A stretch of 64,000 bases of DNA from Gammaproteobacteria bacterium LSUCC0096 (GTDB lineage Bacteria > Pseudomonadota > Gammaproteobacteria > Pseudomonadales > Litorivicinaceae): the NCBI GenBank assembly GCA_008087055.1, contig VIEA01000001.1, positions 322,514 through 386,513 of the forward strand, given 5' to 3'. The position numbers and the translations under genes are program-made. Below the pieces are notes generated by a model. It made no database searches and was not told where the DNA came from. It was given only the letters and a program-made list of their open reading frames with translations. Below, piece after piece: positions 58,577 to 64,000 of this stretch. Numbering within the stretch: the stretch's first letter is position 1; every line of letters starts with the position of its first letter.

Positions 58577-59937
58577 TATGGAATGTATGCTCCGAACAAG
58601 TAGTCAGGTAACCACAGTGCGATACCTGGGAACTGATAGAGCAATACCATACTGAACAATACGATGCCCAAATAGGGTAGCAATCCTTTGAAGATCTCCA
58701 TCAATTCAATCTGGTTCTTCAATACACCCTTCAAGTAGTAGGCTGACATTGCCATCGGAGGTGTTAAGAACGAGGTCTGAAGGTTCAGCGCAACCAGCAT
58801 CGCAAAGAAGTACGGGTTGACCCCAAAGTTATCGAGCATTGGCAAGAAAATTGGTACGAAAATAATCAAAATCTCTGACCATTCAAGCGGCCATCCCAGT
58901 ACAAAGATGATTGCTTGTACCATGACCAAGAACTGCCACGGTGCTAGATCCATAGAAAGAACCCAGTGCTCAATGACATCGTGTCCGCCAAGGTATGAGA
59001 ACACAGATGCGAATGTCCATGATCCAACGAACAACCAGCACACCATCGCTGTCGCTTTGGCACACAAGAACACACTTTCTTGAATTTTCTGCCATGTAAG
59101 AGCGCGATAGAGTGCCGCTAGGATCATTGAGCCCAGCGCGCCCATTGCTGCCGCTTCTGCGGGCGTTGCAAGCCCACCCAGAATGGACCCAAGGACTGTA
59201 AAAATCAGCACAGTCAGTGGCACAAATGAGATAAATAAGTCTTTGTATATCTCACTTACTGGCGGAATATCTTCTTTAGGTGGCTTCGGAGCAATCGACG
59301 GATTGAGGCTAACTCGTACGATTGCGTACACGATGTATAACCCAGCCAACAATAGGCCTGGGAACATCGCAGCTGCGTACAGACGCAAAGGCGATAACTC
59401 AGCGATTGCTGCATAAACAATCAACATGATCGATGGTGGAATCAAAATGCCAAGTGTACCGCCGGCACAGATCACACCTGCTGCAAACTTCTTGTCGTAG
59501 TTTGCTTTGGCCATCGCTGGGTAGGCGAGAAGGCCCATCAACGTGACAACAGCACCAACAATTCCTGAGGCTGTTGAGAAAACAGCGCACGTGATCAGTG
59601 CAGCAATTGCCATTGACCCAGGGAGATTATGTGCAGCCATCTGCAATGAGCGGAACAGTCTACCGACGATATCGGCACGTTCAACCACATAGCCCATAAA
59701 TAGGAATAATGGGATCGCGACCAATGTGTCGCTCTCCATGACAGAGTATGTATTTTGATTCAGCAGATAGAAAATCTGGTTATCAAAAATTTCAGAAAAT
59801 GTTTCTGGATTGTGCCAATACGCGTAATAACCAAAGCCGACACCCATGGCGACTAGCGTGAAGGCAATTGGGAAGCCTAGAAGTACAAATACTATGAATA
59901 GGCATAGCATCATGATGGCTACTTCAGGATTGGTCAT
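58576..59937 (-). CDS. dctM: TRAP transporter large membrane subunit DctM
   Basis: A 453-residue permease with about 12 membrane segments. Typical parts: VAIPLFLFMGYVVERADI, GCICAGGTLGILIPPSIMLIVYA-like segment AGVICAGGTLGILIPPS, and ALNLQTSFLTPPMAMSAYYLKG. It carries out sodium-driven uptake together with DctQ and DctP. Overlaps dctQ by 4 bases. Confidence 0.94.
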   Translation of the reverse strand: MTNPEVAIMMLCLFIVFVLLGFPIAFTLVAMGVGFGYYAYWHNPETFSEIFDNQIFYLLNQNTYSVMESDTLVAIPLFLFMGYVVERADIVGRLFRSLQMAAHNLPGSMAIAALITCAVFSTASGIVGAVVTLMGLLAYPAMAKANYDKKFAAGVICAGGTLGILIPPSIMLIVYAAIAELSPLRLYAAAMFPGLLLAGLYIVYAIVRVSLNPSIAPKPPKEDIPPVSEIYKDLFISFVPLTVLIFTVLGSILGGLATPAEAAAMGALGSMILAALYRALTWQKIQESVFLCAKATAMVCWLFVGSWTFASVFSYLGGHDVIEHWVLSMDLAPWQFLVMVQAIIFVLGWPLEWSEILIIFVPIFLPMLDNFGVNPYFFAMLVALNLQTSFLTPPMAMSAYYLKGVLKNQIELMEIFKGLLPYLGIVLFSMVLLYQFPGIALWLPDYLFGAYIP

Positions 59938-60506
59938 GCCTTATTCTCCTCAGCTTCTTTCATCAATAGTTGTTCTGTCTCCTGAACGTCATTCAGGCGA
60001 TCCATCCACTTACCTTCTTTCATTGCGCGGATGCAGCGACAAATTTCTGCGAGCCCTTGAAGGATGAGTAACAAACCGGCTGCAGGGATTAGAGTCTTGA
60101 AGAAATAAATTTGAATTCGAGCAGGGCTGTTCCAGCTCACTTCCTTATAACGCCAACTATCCGCAGCGATCTCTGCGCCGAACCAAAATAACGCGAGCAT
60201 CCCGGGAAAGAAGAAAAGCACATAAAGTGTCAAATCGATCTTTGCTTGGACTTTAACTGGGAAGAGTCGGTAGACAAAGTCACCGCGAACATGTGCGTCC
60301 TGGGCGAGCGCATAGGGCCCAGCCATTAAAAATAATGCACCATACATTTGAATCATCACGTCCATCGCCCAGACCGTGGGGGAGTTCAAGACATAACGAA
60401 CGAATACTTCATATGAAACAGACAAAGTGAGGATCAGGATGCACCAACCAAAGGCACGACCCACCCATACACTCAGTCCTTCGATCGTGTAGACAAAGCG
60501 ATCCAC
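59934..60506 (-). CDS. dctQ: TRAP transporter small membrane subunit DctQ
   Basis: A 190-residue protein with four membrane segments; family features VSYEVFVRYVLNSPTVWAMD and LAQDAHVRGDFVYRLFP. The C-terminal tail is charged and longer than in many DctQ. Located 58 bases after dctP. Confidence 0.92.
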   Translation of the reverse strand: MDRFVYTIEGLSVWVGRAFGWCILILTLSVSYEVFVRYVLNSPTVWAMDVMIQMYGALFLMAGPYALAQDAHVRGDFVYRLFPVKVQAKIDLTLYVLFFFPGMLALFWFGAEIAADSWRYKEVSWNSPARIQIYFFKTLIPAAGLLLILQGLAEICRCIRAMKEGKWMDRLNDVQETEQLLMKEAEENKA

Positions 60507-60564
60507 TTAAATTCTCCTTGGAAAACCCAGGGCGATATGCCCTGGGCATTTCACACTCGGTTGA

Positions 60565-61719
60565 TTAACCGAAGTGGTGGTTGTAAGCCATCCGATAATC
60601 AGGCTGGTTAAGATTCAAATAGCCCATCACGCGTTCTGCGTATGCTCTCTGTGAATCAATTACCTTCTTAAAGAATGGATCTTCAGCATTCAGACGATCA
60701 ACAACGATGTCCCATGCTTTGAGTTGCTCGTTCATGACTGAATCAGGTGTGCGGTAAACGTTGACACCATTTTCCTTCTGCAACTTGATCAAGTCGTCAG
60801 CATAACGATTAGTGTTGTGCCAGTAGAAGTTTGAGTTTTCAGCCTCTGAAGCATACTTCAGGATCGCCTGAAGCTCTTGTGGAAGAGCGTCGTACTTTCC
60901 TTTATTGAATGAAATTTCAAAGAATTCCTGAGACTGGTGGAATGAACCCAAGTGATAGTGCTTCGATACGTCTTGCATACCAAAGTCTTTATCTGATGTT
61001 GGGTTGTTGAATTCCGCAGCATCGATCAGGCCTGATTTCATTGCTGGCTGAATTTCACCGCCTGGCAACTGAACAACTGACATACCCATTTCGAGCAATA
61101 CGTCAGCGGCAAGACCAACTGTACGGTACTTTAGACCGTTCATTTGAGATGCGTCTTTGATTTCTTCTTTAAACCATCCCAGTGGCTGAGCTGGCATTGG
61201 GCTGTTGAAGAAAGAAACGATATTCAATCCAAGGCTGCCCATGAGTTCGTCAAACAATTCCTGACCGCCACCATAGTAGACCCAGCCAAGTACTTCTTGT
61301 GATGACCAGCCAAAGCAAGGGCCAGTACCGAACAAAGAAGCTGTCTTAGACTTCGAATACCAGTACGCAGGAACATAGTGACAACCGTCGATTACACCGC
61401 GGTGAACCGCGTCTTGCATCTGAGATGTCTTAACAACTGAGTTCACAGGAAGAAGATCAATTTTCAGATCTTTACCTGCCATCGCGTGAACGCGATCGAC
61501 ATATGACTGTGCATTTTCAAGGAAAATACCGCCGCCCCATGCCGCTTGTACTTTAAGTGTTGTTGTTTCACGAGTTTGAACAGCTGGAGCTGCTACTTTT
61601 TTTTCTTCTTTATCAGAGGAACATCCTGCAACGAGTGCGACAGTCGCACCTGCAGCGATGGCTGCGCCGCCTTTTAAAAATTTACGGCGTTCAATTGTTT
61701 TGTCTTCAGTATTATCCAT
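60565..61719 (-). CDS. dctP: TRAP transporter substrate-binding lipoprotein DctP (TakP-like), Tat-type signal
   Basis: A 384-residue periplasmic binding protein. The N-terminus has a twin-arginine motif (ERRKFLKGG) and a lipobox VAGC, so it is probably exported folded and lipid-anchored. The mature part (QAAWGGGIFLENAQSYVDRV, GVIDGCHYVPAYWYSK, QMNGLKYRTVGLAADVLLEMG, GLIDAAEFNNPTSD) resembles the subgroup that binds 2-oxo acids or lactate, recognised by eye. First gene of dctP-dctQ-dctM-amidase-small protein. Confidence 0.92.
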   Translation of the reverse strand: MDNTEDKTIERRKFLKGGAAIAAGATVALVAGCSSDKEEKKVAAPAVQTRETTTLKVQAAWGGGIFLENAQSYVDRVHAMAGKDLKIDLLPVNSVVKTSQMQDAVHRGVIDGCHYVPAYWYSKSKTASLFGTGPCFGWSSQEVLGWVYYGGGQELFDELMGSLGLNIVSFFNSPMPAQPLGWFKEEIKDASQMNGLKYRTVGLAADVLLEMGMSVVQLPGGEIQPAMKSGLIDAAEFNNPTSDKDFGMQDVSKHYHLGSFHQSQEFFEISFNKGKYDALPQELQAILKYASEAENSNFYWHNTNRYADDLIKLQKENGVNVYRTPDSVMNEQLKAWDIVVDRLNAEDPFFKKVIDSQRAYAERVMGYLNLNQPDYRMAYNHHFG

Positions 61720-61763
61720 CTCGAAGGCACCTTTTTGTTATCGATTGTCTGTTGCGAGTCCGT

Positions 61764-61774
61764 TCGCCTGACCA
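61764..61774. promoter_or_regulatory. Degenerate PdhR-like operator upstream of dctP
   Basis: TCGCCTGACCA matches TGGTCTGACCA in 9 of 11 positions, with a perfect right half-site. It is 45 bases upstream of the dctP ATG. Confidence 0.4.
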
Positions 61775-61852
61775 AAAAATTGGGTTTGTCGTCCTTGAGA
61801 TGTTAGATATTGATGACATCGACCCTTTGTTGCAAGGTTTTTGCGAAAAAAC

Positions 61853-61863
61853 TGATCAGACCA
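61853..61863. promoter_or_regulatory. PdhR-like operator between dctP and the hydroxyacid dehydrogenase
   Basis: TGATCAGACCA, 10 of 11 to the other sites. It lies in the 210-base divergent region, 67 bases before the dehydrogenase ATG (61930), and could control both directions. Confidence 0.55.
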
Positions 61864-61929
61864 CTTTTTTATTGAAACTTGTTTCCAAAACAGCCAATGT
61901 GAATCGTAGAAGATATAGGGGAAGCCTAG

Positions 61930-62886
61930 ATGACGGATTTGAGTATTACACGACTACTAGTCGATCCAGTGTTAGCAAGGGCTCGCGAAAGCTACTCTGT
62001 GTGGCTTAACGATGACGACCACATTATGTCGGCTGATGAAATTGTCGCTCGAAGTTTCGAATCCGATGCGCTCATGATCTGCCATTCTGAGATTTTATCG
62101 AGCGATGTTGTTGCTCGTCTGTCTGATCGTTTGAAAATTGTTGCTAACTATTCAGTAGGTGTTGATCACTGTGATCTGGGGGCCCTGAAAGCGCGCGGAA
62201 TAGTTGTTACCAACACACCAGACGTTTTATCTGATGCGACCGCTGAAATTGCGATGCTTTTATTACTTGGTGCGAGCCGCCGTGCCTTTGAGGGTGATCA
62301 AATGTTGCGCCTCGGAACCTGGAAACATTGGGCACCCGTCGAAATGAACGGTATTCAAGTCAGTTCAAAAAAGCTTGGTATTGTGGGAATGGGGCGTGTT
62401 GGCCAGACCGTAGCGAAGCGTGCGCGTGGGTTCGACATGGAAATTCATTACACCAACCGCAGTCGCCTTCCGGCCGAGTTAGAGCAAGGTGCAATCTATC
62501 ATCCGACGGTGAAGTCACTGTTTGAGGCGGTTGACATGATTTCACTCAACTGCCCTGCAACCCCGGAGACAGACAATCTAATTAACGCCGAATCAATCGG
62601 CTGGATGAGACCAGGTGTTGTCTTTGTAAACACAGCCCGCGGACGCTTGGTTGACGAGAAAGCATTGATTGATGCACTGCACTCAGGACATATTGCTGCT
62701 GCAGGTCTCGATGTTTTCCAAAATGAACCTGGTGGCAACCCGGCATTTGCAGAATGCCCGAATGTGTTCATGTTGCCGCATTTGGGATCGTCGACTCGCG
62801 AGACTCGCAAAGCGATGGGTGATCGAGCACTCGATAATCTCGATGCATTTTTTGCTGGGGAAGAGCCGCGAGACCGACTTGTATAA
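61930..62886 (+). CDS. D-2-hydroxyacid dehydrogenase, glyoxylate/hydroxypyruvate reductase type
   Basis: A 318-residue NAD(P)-dependent enzyme: ANYSVGVDHCDL, VLSDATAEIAMLLLL, Rossmann loop LGIVGMGRVGQTVAKRA (about residue 150), catalytic Arg in NTARGRLVDE, Glu in VFQNEP and His in LPHLGSST. It interconverts D-2-hydroxy acids with 2-oxo acids. Divergent from dctP and 70 bases before pdhR. Confidence 0.9.
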   Translation: MTDLSITRLLVDPVLARARESYSVWLNDDDHIMSADEIVARSFESDALMICHSEILSSDVVARLSDRLKIVANYSVGVDHCDLGALKARGIVVTNTPDVLSDATAEIAMLLLLGASRRAFEGDQMLRLGTWKHWAPVEMNGIQVSSKKLGIVGMGRVGQTVAKRARGFDMEIHYTNRSRLPAELEQGAIYHPTVKSLFEAVDMISLNCPATPETDNLINAESIGWMRPGVVFVNTARGRLVDEKALIDALHSGHIAAAGLDVFQNEPGGNPAFAECPNVFMLPHLGSSTRETRKAMGDRALDNLDAFFAGEEPRDRLV

Positions 62887-62900
62887 CGGTTTGCGAAATT

Positions 62901-62932
62901 TGGTCTGACCAGTTAGTCTATTGGTCTGACCA
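62901..62932. promoter_or_regulatory. Tandem TGGTCTGACCA operators upstream of the GntR regulator
   Basis: Two identical perfect 11-bp palindromes at 62901-62911 and 62922-62932, 21 bases centre to centre (two helical turns), 24 bases before the regulator ATG at 62957. The layout indicates autoregulation with cooperative binding on one face of the DNA. Confidence 0.75.
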
Positions 62933-62956
62933 CTTTGGATTGCCGGTGAATATTAC

Positions 62957-63724
62957 ATGAATGGTTATCTATCGACTCCGCGAGTGACGCGTGCAGCTGA
63001 TGTCATCATGGATCAAATTGAACGATTGATCCTTGAGGGCAAAGTACGTCCAGGGCAAAAGCTCCCGTCCGAGCGCAGCCTTGCAGAAGAGTTTGACGTT
63101 TCTCGACCCACTGTACGCGAAGCGATTCAGAAGCTTGAGGCGCGGGGCTTGATCCAGCGACGTCATGGTGGCGGAACTTTTGTGGCTGAGCATGTCGGGT
63201 CGACATTTATTGATCCGATGATGGCGATGATACAGCGGTCGCCGGATGGGACTTTTGACATTCTTGAGTTGCGGTTCGCGCTTGAAAGTGTGGCAGCTTG
63301 GTTGGCAGCAGATCGCGCGACGGAGCGCGCGCGTGGCAATGTGCAGCGTCGCTACCACGAATTGCAGGCTGCGGTTCGCTCTCACGACTTGCATCGCGAG
63401 GCAAAAGCAGATGCGGAGTTTCACCTTGCGATTGCAGAGGCGTCTCAAAACGGTGTGATCCTGCACATCATGCGATCGATTTTTGTGTTGTTAGAAGAGT
63501 CGATTGTGAAGAATTTGGCCGAACTGAACCTGGATCGAATAAGAAAACAAGATCTGGCTCTTCAGCATGAGGCGATTTATCGCGCGATCGTTATTGATCG
63601 TGATCCGGCGGCAGCCAGGAGGGCAGTCCGTCAACATATGTTAACTGTGAGCGAATCACTGGATCGTGAACGGCTTGCAGATACGAAACCGCGACGCCTA
63701 AAGGAGTTGACACAATCGACTTAA
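62957..63724 (+). CDS. pdhR: GntR-family (FadR/FCD) transcriptional regulator, PdhR-like
   Basis: A 255-residue regulator with an N-terminal winged helix (ILEGKVRPGQKLPSERSLAEEFDVSRPTVREAIQKLEARGLIQRRHGGGTFV) and a C-terminal FCD ligand-binding domain (ELRFALESVAAWLAA, DAEFHLAIAEAS). It stands directly before aceE, as PdhR does, and operators fitting the PdhR box flank it. An LldR-type lactate-responsive role is the alternative because the oxidase and TRAP genes have the same sites. Confidence 0.85.
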   Translation: MNGYLSTPRVTRAADVIMDQIERLILEGKVRPGQKLPSERSLAEEFDVSRPTVREAIQKLEARGLIQRRHGGGTFVAEHVGSTFIDPMMAMIQRSPDGTFDILELRFALESVAAWLAADRATERARGNVQRRYHELQAAVRSHDLHREAKADAEFHLAIAEASQNGVILHIMRSIFVLLEESIVKNLAELNLDRIRKQDLALQHEAIYRAIVIDRDPAAARRAVRQHMLTVSESLDRERLADTKPRRLKELTQST

Positions 63725-63768
63725 TTTAAGCGTTGTTGATCACCAACCAACCCAACGAGGTGAACGAT

Positions 63769-64000
63769 ATGGCGAATACGCCAATAACAGTCGACCAAGA
63801 TCCGGTCGAAACAAAAGAATGGCTAGAAGCCTATGAGTCAGTTTTACAGCACGAGGGTGCAGACCGTGCAGCCTATTTGCTGAACCAACTTGTTGCACGT
63901 GCCAGCCAGGAAGGAGCCAGTCTCCCGGTTGCCATGACCACACCGTACCGGAACACAATCCCTGTGCAGAACGAAGCACGGATGCCGGGCGATTTGTTCA
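63769..64000 (+). CDS. aceE: Pyruvate dehydrogenase E1 component AceE, N-terminal part (3' end outside window)
   Basis: The first 77 residues fit homodimeric AceE: QDPVETKEWLEAYESVLQHEG, RAAYLLNQLVARA and TTPYRNTIPVQNEARMPGD. ATG 63769 follows GAGGTG. It lies 44 bases after pdhR with no operator of its own, so it is probably driven from the pdhR promoter. Confidence 0.9.
   Translation, partial: MANTPITVDQDPVETKEWLEAYESVLQHEGADRAAYLLNQLVARASQEGASLPVAMTTPYRNTIPVQNEARMPGDLF

Overview
The window is a contiguous, almost gapless stretch of a gammaproteobacterial chromosome, most like the Pseudomonas/Oceanospirillales side of the class and probably marine or aquatic. The evidence is conserved gene order: argJ-Nudix/ThiE-yacG-coaE-pilD-pilC-pilB/pilA, rplU-rpmA-obgE-proB, rpsT/murJ-ribF-ileS-lspA-fkpB-ispH followed by minor pilins, ilvI-ilvH-ilvC-pssA-leuA, a FabY-type ketoacyl synthase, and pdhR-aceE. 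The exact genus cannot be read from the sequence. No rRNA, tRNA, insertion sequence, prophage or CRISPR array was seen, and no stretch longer than about 225 bases lacks a gene.

Layout. Positions 1-5754 hold the end of argJ, a Nudix/ThiE-like fusion, yacG, coaE and the type IV pilus core pilD-pilC-pilB with pilA divergent. Positions 5791-9536 are a membrane-lipid locus: a DCC-family protein, a PAP2 phosphatase, a GT4 glycosyltransferase and, divergently, olsB-olsA for ornithine lipid. The divergent spacer carries two arrays of 11-bp repeats that look like PhoB boxes, one facing each operon. Positions 9516-12709 hold an asparaginase, an HNH endonuclease, nadC and folM. Positions 12706-19136 hold two small unknown genes and the complete ligase-associated DNA repair set (PdeM, DEXH helicase, ATP-dependent ligase, exonuclease). 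A PlpD-like patatin autotransporter, a SRPBCC protein, an SDR, msrA and ispB follow.

Positions 24108-34703 are ribosomal protein, GTPase, proline, cell wall, flavin and isoprenoid housekeeping genes. Positions 34767-36679 are a minor pilin cluster without PilY1, ending with an inverted GspH-like gene that lacks the prepilin leader. Then come thiO, nadE, bamD, rluD, pgeF and clpB (with a sigma-32 type promoter). Positions 44888-52417 are the branched-chain amino acid region, including a leucine-rich leader peptide and terminator in front of leuA and a HolD-like gene before rimI. fabY and ampD follow.

Positions 54818-64000 form a carboxylic acid utilisation region: AEC transporter, FMN alpha-hydroxy acid oxidase, a TRAP transporter with a co-transcribed amidase and a small membrane protein, a D-2-hydroxyacid dehydrogenase, a PdhR-like GntR regulator, and the start of aceE. 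Copies of the palindrome TGGTCWGACCA lie at all three promoter regions here, so these genes probably form one regulon connecting 2-hydroxy/2-oxo acid uptake and oxidation with pyruvate dehydrogenase.

The best candidates for something not well described are the Pho-box-controlled lipid remodelling locus (PAP2 + GT4 + OlsBA) and the PdhR-type regulon with its TRAP-amidase operon.
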